Source: an uncultured Alistipes sp.
GTDB lineage: Bacteria; Bacteroidota; Bacteroidia; Bacteroidales; Rikenellaceae
Reading direction: 5' to 3'
Length of the DNA stretch: 64,000 bases
NCBI GenBank assembly: GCA_937911745.1
Contig: CALDPX010000059.1
Span: forward strand, 62,001 to 126,000
The position numbers and the translations under genes were made by a program. Below, one piece after another: positions 16,299 through 25,166 of the stretch. The notes below the pieces were generated by a model. The model did not search any database. It was not told the origin of the DNA and saw only the letters and a list, made by a program, of their open reading frames with translations. The first letter of the stretch is position 1. Each line of letters starts with the position of its first letter.

Positions 16299-17834
16299 TT
16301 ATTTGTTACTCTCGTTTGGTGCTACTTCCGAGCCAGGGGCTTCCAATTCGTGTTGTGGAATGGGCCATACCAGGCGTGGATCGTCTGCCTTAATACTCAG
16401 ACTGCTACCCTCGGCAAGCGAACTCTTCTGAGGAGTGCGGGTAAAGCCTTCGCCATTCCTATAAAGCGAGCCCCAACGCTTGATGTCCTGCAATCGGTGC
16501 CCCTCCATATAGAGTTCCCTAACCCTTTCGTTGGCAATCTGCTCAATGAAGTTGTCGGCAGTGAGCGACAAACCACCACCATTCTGCAAGCGACTCTCTC
16601 GCAGTGTGCTAATATCCTTCGAGGCTTTCGAGAAGTCGGGATTTTGTTTGCGGCAGTAAGCCTCGGCACGAATCAGATACTGCTCTGCCAAACGGAATGG
16701 CTTGGGCATCGAAACGTGGTAGATGTAGTTGCTAATAAAGTCTTGGTTGCCATAGTATTTTACAAGCAAGGGCCACTGTAAGCCGTGGTCGTAGCCTGTG
16801 GATAGGGTGGCAAAATAACTGTTATAGCGCAAATCGCCTGAAGTGTAGAGGTCCAAAACCCACTGAGCAGGCACATAGTCGGGGTAGTAGTAGGTGTAGT
16901 CGTTGTTGAAATTGAGAAATACTTGACCGAGTGCTCCTCCCATTGAGGTTGGTGTGAAGCCTACTCGCCAGATGCACTCGGTAGCAAGGTCGTAGTTCCA
17001 CATATAGTCGAAGAAGGACATCTCGGCGGTGTACATTTGATTGGCTGCCGAGAGAGAGTACATTCCCTCCTTGTGGTCAATAACTGCCGAGGAGTGCTCG
17101 ATAGCCGACTCCCAATCCTGCATATAGAGTGCAACCCTTGCGTGGAGGGCGTGAGCCACAGCATTGGTCATATAGTAGCTGCTGTAAACGTCATAGTCGG
17201 GGTCCAGTATCTCCTCTGCTTTACGGAGGTCTTCCACCACAAATTCGTAGGATGCTTTAAGAGAAGACCTAATGCTCCTTTCGGGGGTGGAGTAACCCTT
17301 GCGCAGCACCACACCAAGTTCGCTGTCGGCGGTGGCGGGGTCGTAAGCCTTGCAATAAATTTTCAGTAGTTCCGAATAGCAAAGTGCGCGAATGGCGTAG
17401 ACCTCACCGGTGTATTGCTCCAAGATGGTAATCCTCTCATCGTCTGTCTGTTTGGCGATGATGGAGTCTATACGTTCGAGGTAGAAGTTACAATTACTGA
17501 TTATGCTATACAGCGAGGCATAGACAGCCTCCACCTCGCTATTGGTGGAGCGAATGTCCCACAGCCAATGCTGACCATAGGTGTTTGAATAGCCATCAAC
17601 GGCATATACGAGGTCGGCTTGGATATCGGGTAAAAGGGTTAGTGCACCACTCCATAGAGCACTGCTCTTCATCATCGAATAGATACCCGTCACGGTCTGC
17701 TCGGCATCGTTATAGGACTGCATAGCCTCATCTATGGGAATTGCCGACTGAGGCATCTTGTCCAAACACGAGGTGGTAGACACCATCAACGAGAGTACTA
17801 CCACAAAATATATCATCTTTTTCATCATTTTCAT
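16299..17834 (-). CDS. susD: SusD/RagB-family nutrient-binding lipoprotein
   Basis: This 511-residue protein has a lipoprotein signal (lipobox STTSC, then LDKMPQS, a typical SusD start). It has SusD/RagB hallmarks: YNDAEQTVTGIYSMM near the N-terminus, a TPR-like helical middle with YEFVVEDLRKAEEIL, and a C-terminal RAEAYCRKQ...LRESR...ERVRELYMEGHRLQDIKRWG segment. It forms the hinged lid on the SusC barrel at the cell surface. It follows susC by 14 bases. Residues that would reveal the ligand cannot be read from sequence alone; the absence of any glycosidase nearby and the presence of a protease argue for peptides. Confidence 0.95.
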   Translation of the reverse strand: MKMMKKMIYFVVVLSLMVSTTSCLDKMPQSAIPIDEAMQSYNDAEQTVTGIYSMMKSSALWSGALTLLPDIQADLVYAVDGYSNTYGQHWLWDIRSTNSEVEAVYASLYSIISNCNFYLERIDSIIAKQTDDERITILEQYTGEVYAIRALCYSELLKIYCKAYDPATADSELGVVLRKGYSTPERSIRSSLKASYEFVVEDLRKAEEILDPDYDVYSSYYMTNAVAHALHARVALYMQDWESAIEHSSAVIDHKEGMYSLSAANQMYTAEMSFFDYMWNYDLATECIWRVGFTPTSMGGALGQVFLNFNNDYTYYYPDYVPAQWVLDLYTSGDLRYNSYFATLSTGYDHGLQWPLLVKYYGNQDFISNYIYHVSMPKPFRLAEQYLIRAEAYCRKQNPDFSKASKDISTLRESRLQNGGGLSLTADNFIEQIANERVRELYMEGHRLQDIKRWGSLYRNGEGFTRTPQKSSLAEGSSLSIKADDPRLVWPIPQHELEAPGSEVAPNESNK

Positions 17835-17848
17835 ACTCGCTTGTGGTG

Positions 17849-20794
17849 TTAGAAGGTTACATCAAGACCAAAAGTGTATTGTCGAGCCATAGGGTACTGC
17901 GCTGCATAGAGGTTAGTTGAGCCCTCGGGATCAAGACCGGAGAAACGAGTCCAAGTGAGCAGGTTTTGTGCCTGAAAATATACCCTGACACCTCGTACCG
18001 CATTTTGTCTGCTGAGCCACTCGGAGGGAAGGGAGTAGGAGAGCATTACGTTTTTGAGTCTCAGGAATGATGCATCCTCCAAGAGTCGCGAGTCGAATTC
18101 GGTATATTCGCCATAGCGGGGAATGTCGGTAACATCGCCGGGCTTCTGCCAGCATCCCAAAAGGCGGCGCGATTGGTTGTAGGTTGCAAAGCGACCATTC
18201 GACTCATCGAAGTAGCGGTCGTTGTTGAGCATCCACCTATCTGCCACCCAGCTGAACTGTGTGCTGAGTGACAAGCCTTTGTAGGAGAGTGCTGTGCCAA
18301 AGCCACCCTGCCAGGGAGCAATGTAGGTCTTGCCGACCAAGACTTTGTCCTCATCGCGCAACTCGGTTGTGAGGTTGCCCTCCTTATCGTACCACAGAGC
18401 ATCGCCATTGGCGGGGTTTACGCCCGCATAGCGGTTGATATAGAATTCGCCCAGAGGATGACCAACAACAAGTTTGGTGTTGGTGCCCGAGCGTTCATAC
18501 TCCGTCACTCCATTGTAGAGCTCGGTAATCTCGTTGTGGTTGTATGCCACGTTGGCATTTACGGTCCACAAGAAATCATCAGTGGCAACGAGCGAGGCAT
18601 TGATGTTCAATTCGGCACCCGCATTTACCATCTCGCCCACGTTGTCCCAATAGTAGCCAAAGCCACTTGTGGAGTAGGGAGTGGGTACTTGCATAAGCAT
18701 ATCGCTCGTGACCTTATAATAGAGTTCGAAATCCACATTGAGCCTGCCCCAAAAACCTGCGTGCAGACCAAAGTTGGTTGTCCAGGGTTTCTCCCATCCG
18801 AGATTTTCGTTACCTGGCTGAGCCAAACCTACGCCCGCATCACCCATATAGTCGGCACCACCGCCAACAAGTGCAAGGTGTTCGTAGTTGGGAATAGAAG
18901 AGTTGCCGCTCGTACCCGTAGAGAGGGATACTTGTGCGGTAGTGAGCCAATCGGTGTAGGGTAGGATGAAGTCCTCTTTCATCATATCCCACATCAGTCC
19001 CACCGACCAAAAGGCACCCCAGCGGTTGGACTTACCAAACCTCGAAGAACCATCCAAACGGAAGGCTGCCTCGGCATAGAGTCGGCGGTCGTAGTTATAC
19101 TCGCCACGCGAGAAGAACGAGAGGAAGCCATAATCGGAGTCGGTCGTGTCATCCCACGAAGTAGCCCTTGTACCCGTAGAGATACTTGTCAGGCGGTCGT
19201 TGTTCTGACCCTCCACCAGCACGCTAAACGCCTCGTAGTGGTAGTCTACACCCTCTTGACCAAGCAGGAAAGTGAAATTATGGTCGCCATCTATGTCGAA
19301 AGTGTAGTTTGCAGTGTTGGTAATCGTAAGGCTGTAACCATCGGTCGAAGAACGCGATGCAGAGCCATTGTTTTGGTTGGGAGCGTAACTTGGATAGGAT
19401 TTACCATAGCCTGTGGTGTGTGAGTAATCCACGCCGAACTGAGAACGCAACACAAGACCCTCGATGGGTTTAGCCTCTGCAAATATCGTGGAGAGGAGTT
19501 TGTACTTTTGATAATGCACAGGGTGTGCTTCGAGCCATTCGAGAGGGTTCTGACCATTACCCTTCCACGAACCGTCCTCGATAGAGGCGATAGAACCGTC
19601 CTCTCGGCGGGGATTCCAATAGGGAAGCATAAAACGTGCTGCCGAGATGGGGGTTACGAGCGTATAAGCACCCTCATCAGCCTGCTGTATCTTCTGATAG
19701 TTGAGCATTGTGTTGGTGCCCAATGTGAGCCACTCTGCCGCCTTGCGTTGCACGTTCGTTCGGAGCGAAAAACGCTCGAAGTCGCTACCCACTGCCGTAC
19801 CCTGCTGGTTGTAGTAGCCACCCGAAAGGTAGTAGTTGGTCTTGTCATCTGCACCCGACACCGAAACCTCGTAGTTCTGCAATGGAGCCGAAGAGTTGAA
19901 GACCTCGTTCATCCAATTTACATTGGTTTGACTCAGTAGTGCGTAGTTTTGTCCCTCTGTCATTCCTGTCTGCTTCTCGTAGGCGATGCGTTCGGGAGTT
20001 GTCATCAAATCCCACTTGCTGTCATCTGCTTGCGAAAAGCCGAGCTGAGTGCGGAACTCAATGCGGGGACGGTCGGCAATTCTACCACGTTTGGTAGTAA
20101 TCACGATAACACCGTTTGCAGCCCTTGCACCATAGATGGATGTCGATGAGGCGTCTTTGAGCACCGAGAGCGACTCGATGTCCGCAGGGTTGATAGTATT
20201 AAAATCGCTTGCCGAGATGGGTACTCCATCGAGGATGTAGAGTGGGGCAGTACCCGAGTTGATGGAGTTGGTACCACGAATGGTCATCGTTGTCGATGCG
20301 CTTGGCTCGCCCGAATTGGAGAGTACCGACAGACCCGCAACTTGTCCTTGCAACGCCTGGTCAAAAGCGGCTGTTGGAGTATTCTCCACCTTCTCTGCTT
20401 TGACGGTCGAAACCGAGCCCGCAACGGTACCCTTCTTACGCACAGCGTAGGCAATAACCACGACATCGTCAATAACTTCGCTTTCGCTCTGCATCTTCAC
20501 ATCGTGCATCACCTCTGCCGAGTCGGTAGGAATTTTCCACGCAACCTCCTTGTATCCCATATAGGAGTAGGTTAGGGTGGTGCCGGCTGCGGCTTTGATG
20601 GTGTAGGTACCATCAACAGCTGTTGTTGTACCACTAAATGTTTCGGTCAGGATAGTGACACCAATCAGAGGCTCGCCTCCGGAGGCATCGACCACCTTGC
20701 CACTAATTACTACTTGCTGCCCTTGCGCATACAATGGCAAACCAAGCAACATAAGGAGTGTTGCAAAAAGAAGTTTGGTCAATTTTGTTTTCAT
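17849..20794 (-). CDS. susC: SusC/RagA-family TonB-dependent outer-membrane transporter
   Basis: The start is placed at the ATG at 20792-20794 (MKTKLTKLL), giving 981 residues; an in-frame ATG at 20830 would put 12 polar residues before the signal peptide and lies upstream of the promoter box. Order: signal peptide (1-24), CarboxypepD_reg-like domain (about 29-110, VVISGKVVDASGGEPLIGV), plug with the SusC signature ALQGQVAGLSVLSNSGEPS and ILDGVPIS, and a 22-strand barrel ending TFGLDVTF. The TonB-box region is near VVVIAYAV. It imports ligands handed over by SusD, powered by TonB. It is the first gene of the nine-gene operon. Confidence 0.96.
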   Translation of the reverse strand: MKTKLTKLLFATLLMLLGLPLYAQGQQVVISGKVVDASGGEPLIGVTILTETFSGTTTAVDGTYTIKAAAGTTLTYSYMGYKEVAWKIPTDSAEVMHDVKMQSESEVIDDVVVIAYAVRKKGTVAGSVSTVKAEKVENTPTAAFDQALQGQVAGLSVLSNSGEPSASTTMTIRGTNSINSGTAPLYILDGVPISASDFNTINPADIESLSVLKDASSTSIYGARAANGVIVITTKRGRIADRPRIEFRTQLGFSQADDSKWDLMTTPERIAYEKQTGMTEGQNYALLSQTNVNWMNEVFNSSAPLQNYEVSVSGADDKTNYYLSGGYYNQQGTAVGSDFERFSLRTNVQRKAAEWLTLGTNTMLNYQKIQQADEGAYTLVTPISAARFMLPYWNPRREDGSIASIEDGSWKGNGQNPLEWLEAHPVHYQKYKLLSTIFAEAKPIEGLVLRSQFGVDYSHTTGYGKSYPSYAPNQNNGSASRSSTDGYSLTITNTANYTFDIDGDHNFTFLLGQEGVDYHYEAFSVLVEGQNNDRLTSISTGTRATSWDDTTDSDYGFLSFFSRGEYNYDRRLYAEAAFRLDGSSRFGKSNRWGAFWSVGLMWDMMKEDFILPYTDWLTTAQVSLSTGTSGNSSIPNYEHLALVGGGADYMGDAGVGLAQPGNENLGWEKPWTTNFGLHAGFWGRLNVDFELYYKVTSDMLMQVPTPYSTSGFGYYWDNVGEMVNAGAELNINASLVATDDFLWTVNANVAYNHNEITELYNGVTEYERSGTNTKLVVGHPLGEFYINRYAGVNPANGDALWYDKEGNLTTELRDEDKVLVGKTYIAPWQGGFGTALSYKGLSLSTQFSWVADRWMLNNDRYFDESNGRFATYNQSRRLLGCWQKPGDVTDIPRYGEYTEFDSRLLEDASFLRLKNVMLSYSLPSEWLSRQNAVRGVRVYFQAQNLLTWTRFSGLDPEGSTNLYAAQYPMARQYTFGLDVTF

Positions 20795-20800
20795 AGCGTG

Positions 20801-20808
20801 CAAATGTA
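20801..20808 (-). promoter_or_regulatory. Putative susC promoter -7 box TACATTTG, 6 bases before the start codon
   Basis: On the minus strand TACATTTG matches TAnnTTTG. A TTG lies further up (minus strand 20825-20823). Only CACGCT separates the box from the ATG at 20794, so a transcript from here would begin at or next to the start codon, that is, leaderless. Confidence 0.45.
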
Positions 20809-20989
20809 TGTTTTTTTTTGGACAATCCATCTGCTATACCTTATTTATTATTAACAAATTATCAACTCCTCCCGTCGTCGACTTCCCCGATGTTGCGATT
20901 TTGCTACATGCGAGTTGATTCTTGTTAAATTATATCTTTCTTCGTTTGTGTTTTTGGGGTTTTGGCTTTCAATTTTCAACTCGATTTGG

Positions 20990-20997
20990 TATTTTTG
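20990..20997 (+). promoter_or_regulatory. Putative esterase promoter, -7 box TATTTTTG
   Basis: TATTTTTG lies 23 bases before the esterase start at 21021, with TTTG at 20961-20964 as a possible, somewhat distant, -33 element. The rest of the 226-base divergent gap (20795-21020) holds the susC promoter and nothing else I recognise. Confidence 0.5.
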
Positions 20998-21020
20998 CGT
21001 CACTAAATTATCATACAAAA

Positions 21021-22004
21021 ATGAAAAGAGGTGTTTTGTTGTGCGCAATGACGTTGTTGCTTTTGATGGAGCCTGTGTTGGCGCAAGAGGTGACGATGCA
21101 AACCTTTGCTTTTACACATAGAGGTGAAAGAGCTATGTGTCTGGATGTTTACTCTGCAAGTGATGAGGTGGAACCTTGCCTGCTGTATGTTTTTGGCGGT
21201 GCTTTTCTTGCTGGCTCGCGTGCCGAGGAGGAGGTGGTGGAGGTGTATGAGTATTTTGCCCAAAGGGGGTGGAAGGTGGTGGCTATCGACTATCGCTTGG
21301 GGCTGCTGCCACTGCTCGAAGAACCTGAGGTTAAACGAGGTTTGCTCGATTTTAGAACTATGCTTATCAACGCCATAGATATTGCTACGGAGGACCTTGT
21401 GGAGGCTACGGCATACCTTGTGAGTAATGCCGAAACACTCGGCATAGACCCTACGAAAATTGTGACGCTTGGGTCGAGCGCGGGTGCCATCACTGCCCTG
21501 CAAGCCGAGTGGTCCATCTGCAACTCAAAACCCGTAGCAAGCCTTCTGCCTGCCGACTTCAACTATGCTGGTGTGGTAGCTATGGCGGGGGCAATTTGCG
21601 CTAAGGGTAGGAAATTGGAGTGGCAACGTACACCTTGCCCTATGTTGCTCTTTCACGGCGATGCGGATAGGAATGTGCCCTATGATAAACAATCGCTCTT
21701 TGGTGTGAGCCTTTTTGGCTCGGAGGTTATTGCCGAGTCGCTCCGCGAGTTGGAGTCGCCCTATTGGTTCTATGATGCCGAAAATATGGACCATAATCTC
21801 TCGTGGCGACCCATGTACTTCCTGCGCCCCGAAATTGAGATGTTCGCCCAGAGGATGGTCTTTGGTGGTGAACGCCTGCTCATCCACCAGCGCGTGAAAG
21901 ATGCTGCGCTCCCAGAGGCTGAGAGTGACTTCGGACTTGGTGACTATATAGAGGCAAACTTTGCTCCCGACAAACCCCATGGAGTAGAGGCTGCGACCTA
22001 TTGA
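21021..22004 (+). CDS. Exported alpha/beta-hydrolase (carboxylesterase-like)
   Basis: The start at 21021 gives 327 residues with a clear signal peptide (about 1-21, ending VLAQ). The fold is read from VFGGAFLAGS (oxyanion-hole motif, usually HGG, here FGG), VVAIDYRLG, the nucleophile elbow GSSAG with S153, and a late aspartate and histidine region (FHGDADRNVPYDKQ and ENMDHN). This matches exported esterases of the BD-FAE/carboxylesterase type that deacetylate or de-esterify glycans in Bacteroidetes. Substrate is unknown. It stands alone between susC (divergent) and the nagB-like gene, which has its own promoter. Confidence 0.8.
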   Translation: MKRGVLLCAMTLLLLMEPVLAQEVTMQTFAFTHRGERAMCLDVYSASDEVEPCLLYVFGGAFLAGSRAEEEVVEVYEYFAQRGWKVVAIDYRLGLLPLLEEPEVKRGLLDFRTMLINAIDIATEDLVEATAYLVSNAETLGIDPTKIVTLGSSAGAITALQAEWSICNSKPVASLLPADFNYAGVVAMAGAICAKGRKLEWQRTPCPMLLFHGDADRNVPYDKQSLFGVSLFGSEVIAESLRELESPYWFYDAENMDHNLSWRPMYFLRPEIEMFAQRMVFGGERLLIHQRVKDAALPEAESDFGLGDYIEANFAPDKPHGVEAATY

Positions 22005-22134
22005 GGAGTTGCTTGAATTTGTTTGAATATGATTGTGGTGATATTGGGTGGTTGTATAGGAGGGTTGGTTGGAAATTGGTGACTAAATGCCGAATGTTGA
22101 GAATTGAAAATTTTGATTTTTGCATCCAATTTGG

Positions 22135-22142
22135 TATATTTG
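22135..22142 (+). promoter_or_regulatory. Promoter of the nagB-like gene (-33 TTTG, -7 TATATTTG)
   Basis: TTTG at 22112-22115 and TATATTTG at 22135-22142 are separated by 19 bases, the preferred Bacteroidetes spacing. The gene starts at 22180. The preceding 22005-22110 is G/T-rich and shows no other signal. Confidence 0.65.
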
Positions 22143-22179
22143 CAAAATGTAAGGCAAATCATTAATCAATAAAGATAGT

Positions 22180-24138
22180 ATGATTACTCCCAAGACATTG
22201 TTAAAAGCCGAGGGTGGACTCAAACAGAATGGCACCCCCCATGACATTATTCATCGCTTTGAGAAAATCCCTACAAGGGTGTATGCCGATGAGATTTCGG
22301 CTGTGAGCGATATTGCCGACCGCATAGTTAATGCCATCAACGACTTTGCTCAAAGTCCCGTAGATGATATGGGTATCGAGGAGCGTACATTCTCGCTTGG
22401 TTTAACAACCGGGCGCACTCCATTGGGGTTATATCGAGAACTTGTTGCACGACATAGGGCTGGCAAGGTTAGTTTTAGACGCGTGTCTGTATTCTCGCTC
22501 GACGAGTTCTACCCCATACTATCGAGCGAACAGCAGAGTCGCAATCACCGTATACTCGAAGAGTTTATCAACAACATAGATATTCGTCCCGAGAACGTCC
22601 ATTTGATTGACGGAGATGTAGACTCCGATGATCTTACGGACTATTGCAACTACTACGATAAGAGTGCGAGCAACCTCGACCTTATGGTTATTGGTGTTGG
22701 TGAGCAGGGACAAATTGGCTTTAATGAGTCGGGTTCAAATGCCAATTCCCGTACGCGCCTTGTGCAACTTTCGCATCATACCCGACTTACCCAGAGTAAA
22801 ATCTTTGATTGCGAGGTGAAAAATACACCACACATGGCTATTACTATGGGTATAGGCACCGTTCTCGATGCCAAACGTCTCTTGTTGATGGCATGGGGTG
22901 AGGAGAAAGCCGAAGTTGTGAGGCGCATTGTAGAGGGCGAGATAACGAGCGATATTCCGGCCTCACTCTTGCAAGAACACGAACACATTACGGTCTATGC
23001 AGATGCCTCTTCGGCTTCGAAACTCACGCGTTTTTCGTCGCCTTGGCTTGTGGGGTCGTGTGAGTGGACTCCTCGCTTTGTGCGTAAAGCTGTGACGTGG
23101 CTCTGTGAGAAGGTCGATAAGCCAATCTTGAAACTTACATACAAAGACTATGTTAAGAACTCGCTGAGTGAACTTATCGAGCAGAAAGGTCCTTATGACA
23201 AAATCAACATAGAGGTATTCAATGATGTGCAACATACCATCACAGGGTGGCCTGGTGGTAAACCTAATGCCGATGATAGTACACGTCCTGTCAAAAGCCT
23301 GCCATTCCCCAAGAGAGTTGTGATTTTTTCCCCCCATCCCGACGATGATATGATAGGTATGGGAGGTACATTCCATCGCCTTATAACTCAGGGAAATGAT
23401 GTGCATGTTGCATATCAGACATCGGGAGATGTGGCAGTTAGTGACGATGTGGTGTTGCAAAATGTGGACACAGCCCGCCAAATGGGATGTGAGGATATGT
23501 ACGAGCGAGTAAGAGAACTAATAGCCAATAAGGTCAAAGGTATGCCCGAACCGCGCGAATTATTGGATATAAAGGCGGGCATACGTCGGGCAGAGGCTAA
23601 GGCTGCTTGCCGTTCGATAGGTCTTGACGATAGCACCAACGCACACTTCCTAAGGATGCCCTTCTACGAAACAGGAGGAATCAAGAAGGGGGAACTCTCG
23701 GAGGAGGATATAAGACTCGTTGTGGAGTTGCTACAAACTATTAAGCCTCATCAGATATACATGACGGGTGATTTTTCGGATCCCCATGGCACACACAAAC
23801 TCTGTACTACTGCTGTTTTGGAGGCTCTTGATCGCACTTCGGGTGAGGATTGGCAGAAGGAGTGTGATGTTTGGCTCTATCGCGGTGGTGCAGAGGATTG
23901 GAACTTGGGATTGGTGGATATGGCTGTACCGCTGAGTCCTGGTGAACTGCTTGCCAAACGCTATGCCATCTACCGACATCTTTCGCAGAAAGACCTTCTT
24001 CCCGCACATGGAGCCTACAAACGGGATTGGTGGATGCAGACCGAAGAGAGAACTATGAATAATGCACGCCTCTACGATAGGCTCGGAATGCCCGAGTATG
24101 AGGCAATAGAGGTTTTTGTAAAGTTGCGAGTTGAATAA
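22180..24138 (+). CDS. Glucosamine-6-phosphate deaminase-like domain fused to PIG-L/LmbE deacetylase-like domain
   Basis: This 652-residue protein has two parts. Residues about 30-290 are NagB-like: LGLTTGRTPLGLYRELV, FSLDEFYPI with D108 (the E. coli D72 equivalent) and GFNESGSN with E183 (the E148 equivalent). The catalytic segment is GVGEQGQIGFNE, so Q176 and Q178 stand where E. coli NagB has D141 and H143 (VGNDGHIAFNE). Residues about 375-640 are PIG-L/LmbE-like with FSPHPDDDMIGMGG (H386, D388, D389 as zinc site) and SDPHGTHKL. The two-domain form is common in Bacteroidetes. The native activity could be a changed sugar-phosphate isomerase/deaminase with an N-deacetylase. It overlaps prmA by one base. 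Confidence 0.85.
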   Translation: MITPKTLLKAEGGLKQNGTPHDIIHRFEKIPTRVYADEISAVSDIADRIVNAINDFAQSPVDDMGIEERTFSLGLTTGRTPLGLYRELVARHRAGKVSFRRVSVFSLDEFYPILSSEQQSRNHRILEEFINNIDIRPENVHLIDGDVDSDDLTDYCNYYDKSASNLDLMVIGVGEQGQIGFNESGSNANSRTRLVQLSHHTRLTQSKIFDCEVKNTPHMAITMGIGTVLDAKRLLLMAWGEEKAEVVRRIVEGEITSDIPASLLQEHEHITVYADASSASKLTRFSSPWLVGSCEWTPRFVRKAVTWLCEKVDKPILKLTYKDYVKNSLSELIEQKGPYDKINIEVFNDVQHTITGWPGGKPNADDSTRPVKSLPFPKRVVIFSPHPDDDMIGMGGTFHRLITQGNDVHVAYQTSGDVAVSDDVVLQNVDTARQMGCEDMYERVRELIANKVKGMPEPRELLDIKAGIRRAEAKAACRSIGLDDSTNAHFLRMPFYETGGIKKGELSEEDIRLVVELLQTIKPHQIYMTGDFSDPHGTHKLCTTAVLEALDRTSGEDWQKECDVWLYRGGAEDWNLGLVDMAVPLSPGELLAKRYAIYRHLSQKDLLPAHGAYKRDWWMQTEERTMNNARLYDRLGMPEYEAIEVFVKLRVE

Positions 24139-24965
24139 TGAACTATGTTGAATTGAGCATTGAGTGCTCGGAGGAGTTGTCGGACATTTTGGTTGCCGAG
24201 TTGGCAGACTATCCTTTCGATAGTTTTGCTACCGAATTTGGGGTGCTCAAAGCCTACATACCCCACGAGCGTATGGCGGACTGCTACGAGAGGGTGGAGG
24301 CTCTGCTGGCGCGTTATGGCGTGGGCGAGCACCACTATGTGGTCATCGAGGCTCAGAATTGGAACGCCTTGTGGGAGAGTAACTTCCCGCCCGTAGAGGT
24401 GGATGGCATCGTGGCTATTCGCGCCCCCTTCCACGAGCCCTATCCCGACTACCGATTCGACATTGTTATTATGCCCAAGATGTCGTTCGGCACGGGGCAT
24501 CACGCCACCACATACCTTATGAGCCGCACAACCGCTTCGCGCGACTTTGCGGGCAAGAGAGTGCTTGATATGGGCAGTGGTACGGGTGTGTTGGCAATCA
24601 TTGCTGCCAAGTGCGGTGCCATGAGTGTCGATGCGGTGGATATTGACGAGTGGGCATACGAAAATAGCGTGGAGAACTGCCGCGAAAATGGTGTTAGTGA
24701 CAGGGTTACGCCTATCTTGGGCGATGCCTCGGCAATAAAGGACAAGCACTACGATGCCATTCTTGCCAATATCAATCGCAATATACTGCTTGCCGATATG
24801 CCTAACTATGTAGAGTGTCTTAATGATGGTGGCGAACTTATAATGAGTGGTATCTTGGAGGGCGATGTGGAGGCTATCCGTACCCGTGCCGAGTCGCTCG
24901 GTCTCGCCTTCGAGGGTTGCGACTACAAAGATGGTTGGGCAGTGGTAGTTACAAAAAAAGAATAA
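24138..24965 (+). CDS. prmA: Ribosomal protein L11 methyltransferase PrmA
   Basis: This 275-residue protein has the PrmA layout: an N-terminal substrate-recognition domain (about 1-90), then a Rossmann methyltransferase with MPKMSFGTGHHATTYLM, the SAM-binding VLDMGSGTGVLAIIAAK and the ILANINRNIL motif near the active site. It trimethylates ribosomal protein L11. The ATG overlaps the TAA of the preceding gene (taATG). The stop is followed at once by a TTTTGAA repeat. Confidence 0.94.
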   Translation: MNYVELSIECSEELSDILVAELADYPFDSFATEFGVLKAYIPHERMADCYERVEALLARYGVGEHHYVVIEAQNWNALWESNFPPVEVDGIVAIRAPFHEPYPDYRFDIVIMPKMSFGTGHHATTYLMSRTTASRDFAGKRVLDMGSGTGVLAIIAAKCGAMSVDAVDIDEWAYENSVENCRENGVSDRVTPILGDASAIKDKHYDAILANINRNILLADMPNYVECLNDGGELIMSGILEGDVEAIRTRAESLGLAFEGCDYKDGWAVVVTKKE

Positions 24966-24996
24966 TTTTGAATTTTGAATTTTGAATTCTGAATTA
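24965..24996. repeat. TTTTGAA simple repeat after prmA
   Basis: Several units of TTTTGAAT follow the prmA stop, becoming degenerate towards GAATTAAAG. One unit supplies the TTTG at 24981-24984 that is spaced 19 bases from the -7 box of the pyr promoter, so the repeat may have been recruited as the -33 element. Confidence 0.8.
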
Positions 24997-25003
24997 AAGT
25001 AAC

Positions 25004-25011
25004 TACTTTTG
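25004..25011 (+). promoter_or_regulatory. Promoter of the pyrimidine operon (-33 TTTG, -7 TACTTTTG)
   Basis: TACTTTTG at 25004-25011 matches TAnnTTTG and TTTG at 24981-24984 is 19 bases upstream. Transcription would begin near 25017, only a few bases before the leader ORF at 25023. Confidence 0.75.
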
Positions 25012-25022
25012 CAGGCAAATAA

Positions 25023-25139
25023 ATGACAAAAGAAGCCATAATGATTTGCATGAAACATAGCGTGGCGGTGGACAAAAGCCGCAATGTAAGCCAAGTGAGG
25101 TCGCGCTGTCTTTTGTCGTTTTCGTTGATACAGAGGTAA
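25023..25139 (+). CDS. Candidate pyr-operon leader peptide (38 codons)
   Basis: An ATG right after the promoter opens a 38-codon frame (MTKEAIMICMKHSVAVD...). Its TAA stop (25137-25139) lies inside the 5' arm of the terminator. The last third of the frame is U-rich (25101-25127: 20 of 27 pyrimidines, with CTTTTG and GTTTTC tracts). GACAAAAG, present at 25025-25032 and 25071-25078, is complementary to CTTTTGTC at 25110-25117, so a pause hairpin can form. This is the arrangement of the E. coli pyrBI leader, in which slow transcription at U tracts under low UTP lets the ribosome reach the terminator and stop it folding. Translation here is inferred, not shown. Confidence 0.55.
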   Translation: MTKEAIMICMKHSVAVDKSRNVSQVRSRCLLSFSLIQR

Positions 25140-25166
25140 TTCGCTTTGCGAGTTACCTCTTTTTTT
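25132..25166 (+). terminator. Intrinsic terminator (attenuator) upstream of pyrC
   Basis: The stem AGAGGTAA/TTACCTCT (25132-25139 and 25153-25160) has an inner TCGC/GCGA extension, followed by a run of seven T (eight counting the last base of the stem). It lies between the promoter and pyrC, about 30 bases before the pyrC start, so it must be read through for the operon to be expressed. Confidence 0.88.

Noticed and set aside
20795..20830. Upstream ATG at 20830 as the susC start
   Set aside because: It would place polar residues before a normal signal peptide and lies upstream of the likely promoter box.
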